Source: Streptomyces sp. NBC_01216
Lineage (GTDB): Bacteria > Actinomycetota > Actinomycetes > Streptomycetales > Streptomycetaceae
Assembly: GCF_035994945.1 (NCBI RefSeq)
Contig: NZ_CP108677.1
Location: 5,518,001-5,582,000 of the forward strand
Direction: 5' to 3'
Length of the DNA: 64,000 bases
Part shown: positions 1-10,579 of the stretch, piece after piece
How positions within the stretch are numbered: position 1 is the first letter of the stretch
Layout of the letters: each line of letters begins with the position of its first letter
Made by a program: the position numbers and the translations under genes
Notes under the pieces: generated by a model
Told to the model about the DNA's origin: nothing
Database searches by the model: none
Seen by the model: only the letters and a program-made list of their open reading frames with translations

Positions 1-467
1 ACCGAGTACAGCGCGAGCAGGGGCAGACCGGCCGGGGCCGCGGCCCGGAAGGTCACCGCGAGCGTGTCCACCAGCAGCCCGATCACCACGACACCGCACA
101 CCAGGATGAGCCGGATGCCCTCGGTGTCCGGAGCGGGGATGGCGTAGCGGCCCACGTCGGCGGCCCCCGCCTGGAACAGGTCGGCGAACCGCGCGAAGGC
201 CGCCGTGCCGGGCAGCACGCCGAGGAACGCCTCCTCGCGGGCGAAGAGCACCGTCAGTGCCAGCAGTGTCACGACGCCCTGGGCCGCGATCGTCAGCGGC
301 CGGGCCAGCGGTACCCGCCGGGTCAGCGCGCCGACCCCGCTCTGTACCGCGAGCAGCAGTGCCGCGGCGAAGATCCAGACCGCCGGCTTCACCAGGGGCA
401 GCAACGCGCCCGACGCGAGCAGCGTCGCGGCGAAGGCCCCCACCGTCAGCCGGCCCCGCCCGCTCAT
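1..467 (-). CDS. TgpA-type transglutaminase, N-terminal part (runs off window)
   Basis: Only the first 155 codons are present; the gene continues beyond the left edge. The translation begins MSGRGRLTVGAFAATLLASG and shows several hydrophobic segments of a DUF3488/TgpA_N membrane domain. In this family that domain sits in front of an extracellular transglutaminase-like domain, which is outside the window. The ATG at 465-467 overlaps the stop of the upstream DUF58 gene, so translation is probably coupled. MoxR ATPase, DUF58 protein and TgpA transglutaminase form a widespread gene trio of unclear function, perhaps protein assembly at the membrane. The family call is from position and hydrophobic pattern; the catalytic domain cannot be checked here. 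Confidence 0.8.
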   Translation of the reverse strand, partial: MSGRGRLTVGAFAATLLASGALLPLVKPAVWIFAAALLLAVQSGVGALTRRVPLARPLTIAAQGVVTLLALTVLFAREEAFLGVLPGTAAFARFADLFQAGAADVGRYAIPAPDTEGIRLILVCGVVVIGLLVDTLAVTFRAAAPAGLPLLALYS

Positions 468-1812
468 GACCGTCCTCCTCGGGTGTCGCCCGCGGCGTGC
501 CGGGTACGCACCCCGCCGGCCTCCTGCCACAGCTCGGCGAGAGGCGCGCCGGGCGGCACGGCCAGCGCCGTCCACCCCGCCTCCCGCAACTGCCGCAGCC
601 GTTCCTCGACCGCCCCGGACATCGCGCCACCGGTCAGCCAGGTGCCGCTGTCCAGGACGAACGCGACGGCCGCGCCGCTGCGCCGCCGGATCCGGGCGGC
701 CAGCGCCGCCTGTTCCTCGTCGAGGTCGCCCAGGAACGCCACCAGGAGACCTTCCCTCCCGCCGCGCAGCACGTCGTGGGCGCGTGAGAGCCCGGCTCCG
801 TCGGAGTGGTCGACGACGGCCAGCGTGTCCATCATCAGACCGGCGGCCTCGGCCGAGCCCTGCGGGGAGCCGGCGAACCCCTCGGCGCCCTCGCCCGGCA
901 CCGTGGTGCCGGTGTCGGTGAGCAGCCGGACGGAATAGCCCCGCTCCAGCATGTGCACCAGAGTGGAGGCGGCACCCGAGACGGCCCACTCGAAGGCCGA
1001 GTCGGGCCCGGCGCCCTGGTAGGCGAGCGCGCGGGTGTCGAGCAGCACCGTGCAGCGGGCCCGCTGCGGCTGCTCCTCACGACGCACCATCAGCTCGCCG
1101 TAGCGCGCGGTGGAGCGCCAGTGGACCCGCCGCAGGTCGTCGCCGTGGCGGTATGCCCGCGGGATCACGTCGTCGTCGCCGGCCAGCGCCGGCGAACGGT
1201 GCGCGCCGTCCCCGTGGCCGGCGGACTCGCCGGCCGGCCTCACCTGGGGCAGCGGCTCGGTCCGGGGCACCACGGTCAGGGTGTCGTGGCCGCTGAACGA
1301 GCGGGTCAGCTCGCACATCCCGAAGGGGTCGCTCAGCCGCAACTGGAGCGGGCCCAGCGGGAAGCGGCCGCGCAGATCCGAACGGACCCGGTACGACACC
1401 TCGCGCCGTCCGCCCGCCTCGACCCGGTCCAGTACGAAGCGAGGCCGCGGCCCGAGCATGTACGGCACGTGGTCCTGGAGCATCAGCAACCCGGTGGGCA
1501 GCTTGGAGACGTTCTCCACCCACAGGTGCACCCGGGCCTCGGAGCCGACCGCGACACGCTGCGGGGAGAGCCGACGGCTGCCCGCGACACGGTGGCGGGT
1601 GCGGTGGAGCACACCGACGCAGATCAGCGGCAGCACGGCGAGCAGCAGTCCGACGCGCAGCAGGTCCCCCTGGCCGAGGACGTAGGCGCAGATCGCGGCG
1701 GCGACACCGGCGGCGAGGAAGGACCGGCCACGCGTGGTGAGTCCGCCCAGCGCGGCCCGCAGGCCGCCCCGTGCCTCGCCCGGAGCTGCCTCCGGCCCGG
1801 TGGCGGTCGGCC

Positions 1813-1816
<4 letters not shown>
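464..1816 (-). CDS. DUF58 domain protein
   Basis: A 450-residue protein. Hydrophobic segments near residues 33-70 suggest one or two N-terminal membrane helices. A cytosolic part with a vWA-like fold follows. The DUF58 signature is visible at the stretch containing IPRAYRHGDDLRRVHWRSTARYGELMVRR (about residues 215-245). Its stop overlaps the transglutaminase start, and its ATG overlaps the stop of the MoxR ATPase, so the three are one minus-strand operon. DUF58 proteins are thought to be partners of MoxR ATPases, but the biochemical role is not established. The alternative short reading frames inside it on both strands are compositional shadows. Confidence 0.9.
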
Positions 1817-2862
<1,046 letters not shown>

Positions 2863-3041
2863 CCGGCCCTCCTCGGCCCTTTCCCCGGACCTGGCGCGAC
2901 TGACGGCCCGGCCCACCCCGATACAGGGACACGACTCCCGGGGGGTTTCCGGAAGGTGCCACCGCAGCATTGTTGTTGCCCGTGGCGCGATGTGTCACTT
3001 GCCCGGGGGTGAAAAGGAGTGCAATGCCAGGTTTTGTGGGG

Positions 3042-3590
3042 TCACACCGGGTCGATCTCGCGGAGCAGGCCGCTCGTCACGTCGAAGACGAAGCCCCGGA
3101 CGTCGTCCGTGTGGAGCAGGAAGGGAGAGGTCCTGACCCGCTGCATCGACTGCCGGACGTCCTGCTCGACGTCGCGGAACGCCTCGACCGCCCACGGCGG
3201 ACGCTGGCCGATCTCCATCTCCAGGTCATGACGGAACTCCTCGGTGAGCGATTCCAGGCCACAGCCCGTGTGGTGGATCAGGACGACGCTGCGCGTCCCG
3301 AGCGCCCGCTGGCTGATCGTGAGGGAACGGATCACGTCGTCGGTGACCACACCGCCCGCGTTGCGGATGGTGTGGCAGTCGCCGAGCGCGAGGCCCAGGG
3401 CGCTGTGCAGGTCGAGGCGGGCGTCCATGCACGCGACGACGGCGACGTTCAGGACGGGACGCGCGTCCATGCCGGGGTCGGTGAACGCGGCGGCGTACTT
3501 CGCGTTCGCCTCGATGAGACGGTCGGTGACCGCTCCGGGCGTCCGTACGGCGTCGGCGGCGGCGGGGGAGGGGTGCGCAGAAGTCGACAT
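3042..3590 (-). CDS. beta-class carbonic anhydrase
   Basis: 182 residues from ATG 3590 (MSTSAHPSPAAADAV). The open frame continues upstream to 3713 but that extension lacks domain sequence. Zinc-ligand motifs of beta-carbonic anhydrases are present: CMDARLD (Cys, with the Asp-Arg dyad) and HHTGCG (His and Cys). The enzyme interconverts CO2 and bicarbonate in the cytosol, supplying carboxylation reactions. No obvious strong ribosome site precedes the chosen start, so the start is less sure than the identity. The gene stands alone, facing away from the dcw cluster. At 182 residues it is a short, single-domain member of the family. Confidence 0.9.
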   Translation of the reverse strand: MSTSAHPSPAAADAVRTPGAVTDRLIEANAKYAAAFTDPGMDARPVLNVAVVACMDARLDLHSALGLALGDCHTIRNAGGVVTDDVIRSLTISQRALGTRSVVLIHHTGCGLESLTEEFRHDLEMEIGQRPPWAVEAFRDVEQDVRQSMQRVRTSPFLLHTDDVRGFVFDVTSGLLREIDPV

Positions 3591-3977
3591 GAGGACGACG
3601 GTAATGGTCACAAGGGTGCGCGGCCCGCTGTGAGGGCGGACAAAGAACGTCAATGCGCCTTGTTGTGAGTTAACCCACAGGCTCGTGACCCCGGGTCCGT
3701 ACGGGTGATCCACCGGGAACGCCGGCCTCCCGCGCGACGCGCCAGCCGGTTGATTGACCGCCGGGTCCAGTGGACTAAAGTGACGCGGAGTTCACGGAGA
3801 CATCGAGCGAATTCAGCGGATTCTCCCCCGCGTGTGCGGCGGTACGTACGGCTCGGCCTCCTCCCGCTCGCCGGCCGGCCGAGGCGCCTTCCCGGCGCCG
3901 GTCCGGCACTTCCCCTTTCTGCGAGCGGGCGGGGACCCGGCGGTGCGTACCGGCCGCGCCGGATCTGAGAGGGCGCA
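3591..3977. other. intergenic region between carbonic anhydrase and rsmH
   Basis: 387 bases between divergent genes. It holds a good candidate promoter for the dcw cluster at 3754-3781 (listed separately) and, in front of rsmH, a GAGAGGG ribosome site at 3967-3973. A GTG-started open frame of 87 codons (3705-3968) crosses it, but it is Arg/Pro-rich, has no recognisable domain and looks like GC-rich chance coding. No mraZ gene is seen here, although mraZ heads the dcw cluster in many other bacteria. Confidence 0.6.
3754..3781 (+). promoter_or_regulatory. candidate promoter of the dcw cluster
   Basis: TTGACC at 3754-3759, a 16-base spacer and TAAAGT at 3776-3781 fit the housekeeping (HrdB-type) promoter pattern. 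Transcription would start near 3788, giving an untranslated leader of about 190 bases before rsmH. No other comparably good match was noticed in the gap. Not tested. Confidence 0.5.
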
Positions 3978-4937
3978 TTGAGCAACGACCGACACGTCCC
4001 GGTGATGCTCCAGCGGTGCCTGGACATGTTGGCCCCGCCCCTGGAGCGCCCCGGCGCGGTCGTCGTCGACTGCACCCTCGGCCTGGGCGGCCACAGCGAG
4101 GCGCTGCTGAAGCGCTTCCCCGAGGTGCGGCTGATCGCCCTCGACCGGGACAAGGAGGCGCTGCGTCTCTCCGGCGAGCGGCTCGCCCCCTACGGGGAGC
4201 GCGCCACGCTCGTGCACGCCGTGTACGACGAACTGCCCGAGGTCCTCGACCGACTCGGCGTCCCGCGCGTCGACGGCGTCCTCTTCGACCTGGGTGTCTC
4301 CTCCATGCAGCTCGACGAGGCCGACCGCGGCTTCGCCTACGCGCAGGACGCCCCGCTCGACATGCGCATGGACCAGACGACCGGAGTGAGCGCGGCCGAG
4401 GTCCTCAACACCTACCCGCCCGGCGAGCTCGTCCGCATCCTGCGCGCGTACGGCGAGGAGAAGCAGGCCAAACGCATCGTCTCCGCGATCGTGCGGGAGC
4501 GCGACAGGGAGCCGTTCGGCAACAGCGCCCGCCTGGTCGAACTCATCCGCGACTCCCTGCCGCAGGCGGCCAAGCGCACCGGCGGCAACCCGGCCAAGCG
4601 CACCTTCCAGGCCCTGCGCATCGAGGTCAACGGCGAACTCACCGTCCTCGAACAGGCCGTCCCGGCCGCGGTGAAGGCCCTCGCGGTGCACGGCAGGATC
4701 GCGGTGCTGTCCTACCACTCACTGGAGGACCGCCTGGTCAAGCAGGTCTTCGCGGCCGGCGCGGCGACCACGGCGCCGCCCGGTCTGCCCGTCGTCCCCG
4801 AGCGTTACCAGCCGCGTCTGAGACTCCTCACCCGCGGCGCCGAACTCCCCACGGAGGAGGAGATCGCCGAGAACCGCCGCGCGACCCCGGCCCGGCTGCG
4901 GGGCGCGGAGCGCATCCGGGAGGACGAGATCTCGTGA
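3978..4937 (+). CDS. rsmH: 16S rRNA m4C1402 methyltransferase RsmH (MraW)
   Basis: 319 residues starting at TTG 3978, supported by GAGAGGG seven bases upstream and by the start [20 protein letters not shown], where family members begin. The S-adenosylmethionine-binding glycine region is [14 protein letters not shown] (about residues 31-44). [16 protein letters not shown] and [17 protein letters not shown] are family signatures. The enzyme methylates N4 of C1402 in 16S rRNA. It is the first gene of the dcw cluster and its TGA overlaps the ftsL GTG, so it is transcribed and translated with the division genes. Confidence 0.96.
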   Translation: MSNDRHVPVMLQRCLDMLAPPLERPGAVVVDCTLGLGGHSEALLKRFPEVRLIALDRDKEALRLSGERLAPYGERATLVHAVYDELPEVLDRLGVPRVDGVLFDLGVSSMQLDEADRGFAYAQDAPLDMRMDQTTGVSAAEVLNTYPPGELVRILRAYGEEKQAKRIVSAIVRERDREPFGNSARLVELIRDSLPQAAKRTGGNPAKRTFQALRIEVNGELTVLEQAVPAAVKALAVHGRIAVLSYHSLEDRLVKQVFAAGAATTAPPGLPVVPERYQPRLRLLTRGAELPTEEEIAENRRATPARLRGAERIREDEIS

Positions 4938-5482
4938 CGGGCACGGGGCCGCTCAGGGGACGGGCCGCCCGACTCGGGCGGCTCATGCCGTCGGGGCCGA
5001 GCACCGCCGCCCGCACCCCCTTCGTCCTGCTCGTCGTCGTGCTGCTCGGCGGCGGTCTGATCACCCTGCTGCTGCTCAACTCCGCCCTCAACCAGGGCTC
5101 CTTCAAGCTCAGCGAACTCAGGAAGAAGACCACCGAACTGACCGACGAGGAGCAGGCCCTCCAGCGGGACGTGGACGACCGGTCCGCGCCCGACTCCCTG
5201 GAGCGGCGGGCCCGCGAGCTCGGCATGGTCCCGGGAGGCAGCCCGGCCTTCCTCGACTCCGACGGCACCGTCCGCGGCGAGCCCTCCCTGGCGACCGCCC
5301 CCGCCGTCGAACCGGCACCCACGCCGGCCGGCCCACCCGCCGGGGAGCCCCCCGCCGCCGCGGCGTCCGCCGTACCGGAGCCGTCCGCGAGCCCCTCCGC
5401 GGACACGGCCGGGCAGCCGCCCGAGAAGAGCCCCGACCCCCCGCGGACGACCGCGCCCACCCCGACCCGATCCGGCAGGTGA
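4934..5482 (+). CDS. ftsL: cell division protein FtsL
   Basis: 182 residues from GTG 4934, which overlaps the rsmH stop. It has a short cytosolic tail, one membrane helix at about residues 29-50, and then a heptad-like stretch (about 51-85, [22 protein letters not shown]) typical of the FtsL/DivIC periplasmic coiled coil. A Pro/Ala-rich C-terminal tail of about 80 residues follows and is not part of the core family. FtsL joins DivIC and FtsQ and helps activate FtsW and FtsI at the septum. Identification rests mostly on position between rsmH and ftsI plus topology, since FtsL is poorly conserved. Its stop overlaps the ftsI start. Confidence 0.9.
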   Translation: MTGTGPLRGRAARLGRLMPSGPSTAARTPFVLLVVVLLGGGLITLLLLNSALNQGSFKLSELRKKTTELTDEEQALQRDVDDRSAPDSLERRARELGMVPGGSPAFLDSDGTVRGEPSLATAPAVEPAPTPAGPPAGEPPAAAASAVPEPSASPSADTAGQPPEKSPDPPRTTAPTPTRSGR

Positions 5483-7485
5483 ACGCTGTGCCCCCCAAGG
5501 AGCCCCCGCGCCGGCGGGTACCCGGACCCGCCCGGCCCGCCTCCTCCCGGTCCGGCTCCGCCCGCCGTACCGCCCGGCCCGCCGCGTCGCGCTCCGCGGC
5601 GTCCCGTCCCGGCCCGGCCCGGCGCCCCTCCTCCCGTCCCGCGAGCCGGCCGCGCACGATCAGGCTCGGCAACCCCAAGCCCCGGCTGCGGCTCATCTCC
5701 CTGGGGCTGACCCTGGTGATGCTGGCCTTCGTCGTCCGGCTGCTCCAGGTGCAGGCCGTCGACGCCAGCGCGTACGCCGCCAAGGCCGAGCGGGCCCGCT
5801 ACCAGGAGTACACGCTCTCCGCGGACCGCGGCGAGATCACCGACCGCGCCGGGATCGCCCTGGCCACCAGCGTCGACGCCTACGACATCACCGCCGACCC
5901 CAAGCTGTTCACCCCCGAGGACAGCAAGGTCCAGGACGCCCCGGAACAGGCCGCCGCCCTCCTCGCGCCGATCCTCGGCAAGGAGCCGGCCGAACTGGTC
6001 GAGAAACTCCGCACCCCCAAGTCCCGCTACACCATGCTCGCCCGCAAACAGACCCCGCAGGTGTGGAGGCAGATCAAGGACCTCAAGAAGGTCTACGCGC
6101 AGAAGGCCAGGCCCTCGCGGGGCGGCAACGGCGTCAGCATCCTGGCCGGCGTCATCAGCGAGCCCAGCACCAAGCGCGTGTACCCCAACGGAGAACTCGC
6201 CGCCGGGATACTGGGCTTCGTCAACGCCGAGGGCCGCGGCGCGGGCGGCCTGGAGTCGATGCTCGACGAGGAACTGGCCGGCAAGGACGGAAAGATCCGC
6301 TTCGCCCAGTCCGGCGGACGCCGGGTGCCCACGGCGGGCTCCCGGGGGACCCCGGCCGTACCCGGCTCGGACATCGAGCTGACCATCGACCGCGACATCC
6401 AGTGGGCCGCCCAGCAGGCCATCACCGAACAGGTGGAGAAGTCCCGCGCCGACCGCGGCTACGTGATAGTCCAGGACACGCGGACCGGCGAGGTGCTGGC
6501 CATGGCCAACGCTCCCGGCTTCGACCCCAACGACCTGTCCGCGGCCAACGCCGCCGCGATGGGCAACGCCTCTCTCCAGGACGCCTACGAACCCGGCTCC
6601 ACCAGCAAGGTGATGTCCATGGCCGCCGTCCTGGAGGAGGGTGCGGCGACCGCCGGCACCCACGTCACCGTCCCCAACCGGCTGCACCGCGGCGACCGGC
6701 TCTTCAAGGACGACATCGACCACCCCACCTGGTACCTGACCCTCAACGGGGTCCTCGCCAAGTCCAGCAACATCGGCACCATCCTGGCCACCGGCCAGCT
6801 CGGCCGGAACCAGTCCGAGTCCAACCGGATCCTCTACTCCTATCTGCGCGCGTTCGGCATCGGTACTCCCACCGGGCTCGGGTACCCAGGCGAGACCCGG
6901 GGCATCCTCGCCAAGCCCCAGGACTGGTCGACCTCGCAGCAGTACACGATCCCCTTCGGCCAGGGGCTCTCCGTCAACGCCATGCAGGCCACCTCCGTCT
7001 ACTCGACCATCGCCAACGGCGGCGTCCGGATCGAGCCCACCCTCGTGCGCGGCACCAAGGGACCGGACGGCCGCTTCACGCCCGCGCCCGCGCCCCGCCA
7101 GACCCGCGTGGTCAGCGAGAAGACCGCCAAGACCCTCGCGCAGATGCTGGAGTCGGTGGTCGGCGACGAGGAGGGCACCGGCACCAAGGCCCGCATCCCC
7201 GGCTACCGGGTCGCGGGCAAGACCGGTACGGCCAACCGGGTCGATCCCGAACTCGGCCGCTACAAGGGCTACACCGCCTCCTTCGCGGGTTTCGCGCCCG
7301 CCGACGCCCCGCGGATCACGGTCTACTGCGCCATCCAGAACCCGACCAAGGGCAGCTACTTCGGCGGCCAGATCTGCGGACCCATCTACAAGAAGGTCAT
7401 GGAGTTCGCCCTCAAGACGCTCCATGTCGCCCCGACGGGCAGCGAGCCCGCGGGGCTGCCGGTGACCTTCAAGGCCAGCGAGTGA
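5479..7485 (+). CDS. ftsI: septal peptidoglycan transpeptidase FtsI (PBP3)
   Basis: 668 residues from GTG 5479; a second GTG at 5488 is an equally possible start. It has a basic, Pro-rich cytosolic tail of about 60 residues, one membrane anchor (about 75-95, LISLGLTLVMLAFVVRLLQV), a PBP dimerisation domain and a transpeptidase domain. The three penicillin-binding motifs are present: STSK with the catalytic Ser near residue 374, SSN (KSSNIGT) and KTG (KTGTANR near 581). It cross-links septal peptidoglycan together with the glycosyltransferase FtsW, and beta-lactams acylate the Ser. It overlaps ftsL by four bases; murE follows after 16 bases. Confidence 0.96.
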   Translation: MNAVPPKEPPRRRVPGPARPASSRSGSARRTARPAASRSAASRPGPARRPSSRPASRPRTIRLGNPKPRLRLISLGLTLVMLAFVVRLLQVQAVDASAYAAKAERARYQEYTLSADRGEITDRAGIALATSVDAYDITADPKLFTPEDSKVQDAPEQAAALLAPILGKEPAELVEKLRTPKSRYTMLARKQTPQVWRQIKDLKKVYAQKARPSRGGNGVSILAGVISEPSTKRVYPNGELAAGILGFVNAEGRGAGGLESMLDEELAGKDGKIRFAQSGGRRVPTAGSRGTPAVPGSDIELTIDRDIQWAAQQAITEQVEKSRADRGYVIVQDTRTGEVLAMANAPGFDPNDLSAANAAAMGNASLQDAYEPGSTSKVMSMAAVLEEGAATAGTHVTVPNRLHRGDRLFKDDIDHPTWYLTLNGVLAKSSNIGTILATGQLGRNQSESNRILYSYLRAFGIGTPTGLGYPGETRGILAKPQDWSTSQQYTIPFGQGLSVNAMQATSVYSTIANGGVRIEPTLVRGTKGPDGRFTPAPAPRQTRVVSEKTAKTLAQMLESVVGDEEGTGTKARIPGYRVAGKTGTANRVDPELGRYKGYTASFAGFAPADAPRITVYCAIQNPTKGSYFGGQICGPIYKKVMEFALKTLHVAPTGSEPAGLPVTFKASE

Positions 7486-7501
7486 CACCCCGGGAGCACC
7501 C

Positions 7502-9151
7502 ATGACCACGACCACCCCCGATTCCGGCGACCGCAAATCGAACGTCGGCGACGCCCGGCCCTCTTTTGGCTCCGCGGCGGGTGCGCCCGGTACGCTCACC
7601 GCCGTGCCACACGCTGATCAGTACCGAAACGCCATGCCCCGCCCGGAGCAGGCCCGCCCCACACACCTGGGCGATCTGGCCGCCCGGCTCGGCATCGAGA
7701 CCTCCGCGGCCGCTGAGGTCTCGGGCATCACCCACGACTCCCGGGCCGTGCGTCCCGGGGACGTCTACGCGGCCCTCCCCGGCGCCCGGCTCCACGGCGC
7801 CGACTTCGCCGCCCAGGCCGCCGGACTGGGCGCCGCCGCGATCCTCACCGACCCCTCCGGCGCCGAACGCGCCGCGGCGACCGGTCTGCCGGTCCTGGTG
7901 GTGGAGGACCCGCGCGGACGCATGGGCGAACTCGCCGCCGAGGTGTACGGACGGCCGGGCACGGACCTGCTGCGGATCGGCATCACCGGCACCTCCGGCA
8001 AGACCACCACGGCCTACCTCGTCGAAGGCGGCCTGAGAGCGGCCGGGCACCGGACCGGCCTGGTCGGCACCGTCGAGATGCGGATCGGCGACGAGCGCAT
8101 CAAGTCCGAGCGGACCACCCCCGAGGCCACCGACCTCCAGGCCCTCTTCGCGGTCATGCGCGAACGCGGGGTCGACGCCGTGGCGATGGAGGTCTCCAGC
8201 CACGCGCTCGTGCTCGGCCGGGTCGACGGCTGCGTCTTCGACGTCTCCGTCTTCAACAACCTCAGCCCGGAGCACATGGAGTTCCACTCCGACATGGAGG
8301 ACTACTTCCAGGCCAAGGCGAAGCTGTTCACGCCCGAACGCAGCCGGCGTGGCGTGGTGAACCTCGACGACGCCTACGGCCGCCGGCTCGCCAGGGAGGC
8401 CACCGTCCCGGTCGTCACCTTCTCCGCCGCGGGCGACCCCGGCGCCGACTGGAGGGCGGAGGACGTCGTCCTGGGCGCCGCCGACTCCGCCTTCACCGTC
8501 GTCGGCCCGGCCGGGGAGCGCATCCCGGCGACCGCCCCGCTGCCCGGCCCCTTCAACGTCGCCAACACCCTGGCCGCGATCGTCACCCTCGCCGTCGCCG
8601 GGGCCGACCCGCGGACCGTCGCGGACGGCGTCGCCGCCGTGCCGGGCGTCCCGGGCCGCCTGGAGCGCGTCGACGCCGGCCAGCCCTATCTGGCCGTCGT
8701 CGACTACGCCCACAAGACCGACGCCGTCGAATCGGTGCTGCGCTCGCTGCGCGAGGTCACCGAAGGCCGCCTCCACATCGTCCTCGGCTGCGGCGGCGAC
8801 CGCGACATCACCAAGCGCGGCCCGATGGGCGCCGCGGCGGCCCGGCTGGCCGACACCGCCGTGCTGACCTCCGACAACCCCCGCTCCGAGGACCCGCTGG
8901 CGATCCTCCTCGCCATGCTGACCGGCGCGGCGGAGGTACCCGGCGACCAGCGCGGCGACGTGCTGGTCGACGCCGACCGGGCCGCCGCCATCGCCGCGGC
9001 CGTGGCCCGAGCCCGCCCCGGCGACACCGTGCTCGTCGCCGGCAAGGGCCATGAACAGGGCCAGGACATCGCCGGGGAGGTCCGCCCCTTCGACGACCGC
9101 CGGATCCTGCGTGAAGCGATTGAACGCAGCCTCAAGAACAGTCAGGGATAA
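7502..9151 (+). CDS. murE: UDP-MurNAc-L-Ala-D-Glu:diaminopimelate ligase MurE
   Basis: Up to 549 residues from ATG 7502, which has GGGAG six bases upstream. ATP-binding GITGTSGKTTT lies near residue 160, followed by the Mur ligase central and C-terminal domains. The motif DNPRSEDP has the Arg expected for diaminopimelate rather than lysine addition; streptomycetes use LL-diaminopimelate. The first 45 or so residues are low complexity and not typical of MurE. A GTG at 7604, preceded by a TACGCT-like hexamer, or an ATG at 7634 could be the true start. The enzyme adds the third residue of the stem peptide in the cytosol. murF starts three bases after its stop. Confidence 0.95.
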   Translation: MTTTTPDSGDRKSNVGDARPSFGSAAGAPGTLTAVPHADQYRNAMPRPEQARPTHLGDLAARLGIETSAAAEVSGITHDSRAVRPGDVYAALPGARLHGADFAAQAAGLGAAAILTDPSGAERAAATGLPVLVVEDPRGRMGELAAEVYGRPGTDLLRIGITGTSGKTTTAYLVEGGLRAAGHRTGLVGTVEMRIGDERIKSERTTPEATDLQALFAVMRERGVDAVAMEVSSHALVLGRVDGCVFDVSVFNNLSPEHMEFHSDMEDYFQAKAKLFTPERSRRGVVNLDDAYGRRLAREATVPVVTFSAAGDPGADWRAEDVVLGAADSAFTVVGPAGERIPATAPLPGPFNVANTLAAIVTLAVAGADPRTVADGVAAVPGVPGRLERVDAGQPYLAVVDYAHKTDAVESVLRSLREVTEGRLHIVLGCGGDRDITKRGPMGAAAARLADTAVLTSDNPRSEDPLAILLAMLTGAAEVPGDQRGDVLVDADRAAAIAAAVARARPGDTVLVAGKGHEQGQDIAGEVRPFDDRRILREAIERSLKNSQG

Positions 9152-9154
9152 GTT

Positions 9155-10579
9155 GTGATCGCCCTCTCCCTCGCCGAGATCGCCGAAATCGTCGGCGGGC
9201 AGTCGTACGACATACCGGAACCGGCCGCCCTCGTCACCGGTCCCGTCGTCATCGACTCCCGCGAGGTGAAGCCCGGCAGCCTCTTCGCCGCCTTCGCCGG
9301 CGAGCACGTCGACGGCCACGACTACGCGGTCCGCGCCGTCGGGGCGGGTGCGACGGCCGTCCTGGCCGCGCGGCCCGTCGGTGTGCCCGCCATCGTCGTG
9401 GACGATGTCCAGAGCGCACTCGGAGCACTCGCCCGCACGGTCGTCGAACGCCTCGGCACCGACGTCGTCGCACTCACCGGCTCCGCCGGCAAGACCTCCA
9501 CCAAGGACCTCATCGCCCAGGTCCTGCAGCACCACGCGCCCACCGTGTGGACACCCGGATCGCTCAACAACGAGATCGGGCTGCCGCTCACCGCGCTGCG
9601 CGCCGACGACGGCACCCGGCACCTGGTCCTCGAAATGGGCGCCCGCGGCATCGGGCACATCCGCTACCTCACCGGACTGACCCCGCCGCGCATCGGACTC
9701 GTCCTCAACGTCGGCACCGCCCACATCGGAGAGTTCGGCGGCCGGGAGCAGATCGCCCAGGCCAAGGGAGAACTCGTCGAGTCCCTGCCGTCCGCCGAGA
9801 ACGGCGGCGTCGCCGTCCTGAACGCGGACGATCCGCTGGTCCGGGCGATGGCCTCCCGCACCCGCGCGCGCGTGACGCTCTTCGGGGAGTCGGACGAAGC
9901 GGTCGTACGCGCCGAGAACGTCCGGCTCGCAGGTAACGGACAGCCCTCTTTCAAACTCCGCACACCCACCGGGTGCGGGGACGTGACCTTGCGCCTGTAC
10001 GGTGAGCACCACGTGTCGAACGCGCTCGCCGCGGCCGCCGTCGCGCACGAGCTGGGCATGCCCGTGGAGGAGATCGCCATCGCGCTCTCCGAGGCAGGCA
10101 CCCTTTCGCGCTGGCGCATGGAGGTCACCGAGCGTTCGGACGGCGTGACGATCGTCAACGACGCCTACAACGCCAACCCCGAGTCCATGCGGGCCGCCCT
10201 GCGCGCCCTCGCGGCCATGGGGCGGGCGGCACGGGCCCAGGGGGGCCGTACGTGGGCGGTGCTCGGCAAGATGGCCGAGCTCGGTGACGCGTCGCTCGTC
10301 GAGCACGACGCGGTCGGACGGCTCGCCGTCCGGCTCAACGTCAGCAAGCTCGTCGCGGTCGGGGACAGGGAAGCGTCCTGGTTGCAACTGGGCGCATATA
10401 ACGAGGGTTCGTGGGGTGAGGAGTCGGTGCACGTGTCCGACGCGCGGGCGGCGGTCGACCTGTTGCGCAGTGAGCTGCGCCCGGGAGACGTCGTGCTGGT
10501 GAAGGCGTCCAGGTCGGTCGGCCTCGAACAGGTCGCCCTGGCACTGCTCGACGCCGAGAGCGAGGTTTCCGGCCGATGA
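9155..10579 (+). CDS. murF: UDP-MurNAc-tripeptide:D-Ala-D-Ala ligase MurF
   Basis: 474 residues from GTG 9155. The N-terminal Mur ligase domain begins MIALSLAEIAEIVGG. The P-loop TGSAGKTSTKDLI is near residue 110, and NDAYNANPESM in the C-terminal half is a MurF signature. The enzyme adds D-Ala-D-Ala to the cytosolic UDP-MurNAc-tripeptide, completing the pentapeptide that MraY then uses. The start lies three bases after the murE stop, with AGGGAT as ribosome site. The stop overlaps the mraY ATG (ATGA), so the two are coupled. Confidence 0.95.
   Translation: MIALSLAEIAEIVGGQSYDIPEPAALVTGPVVIDSREVKPGSLFAAFAGEHVDGHDYAVRAVGAGATAVLAARPVGVPAIVVDDVQSALGALARTVVERLGTDVVALTGSAGKTSTKDLIAQVLQHHAPTVWTPGSLNNEIGLPLTALRADDGTRHLVLEMGARGIGHIRYLTGLTPPRIGLVLNVGTAHIGEFGGREQIAQAKGELVESLPSAENGGVAVLNADDPLVRAMASRTRARVTLFGESDEAVVRAENVRLAGNGQPSFKLRTPTGCGDVTLRLYGEHHVSNALAAAAVAHELGMPVEEIAIALSEAGTLSRWRMEVTERSDGVTIVNDAYNANPESMRAALRALAAMGRAARAQGGRTWAVLGKMAELGDASLVEHDAVGRLAVRLNVSKLVAVGDREASWLQLGAYNEGSWGEESVHVSDARAAVDLLRSELRPGDVVLVKASRSVGLEQVALALLDAESEVSGR

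Noticed and set aside
3705..3968. 87-codon frame before rsmH as an mraZ-like gene
   Set aside because: Arg/Pro-rich with no MraZ motifs, and it overlaps the candidate promoter region.
4828..7599. 923-codon open frame on the minus strand opposite ftsL and ftsI
   Set aside because: It is antisense to well-supported genes, has Gly/Val/Arg-rich composition without any domain, and arises from the strong third-position GC bias.
7469..10432. 987-codon open frame on the minus strand opposite murE and murF
   Set aside because: Same reason: antisense shadow of genuine Mur ligase genes, no motifs.
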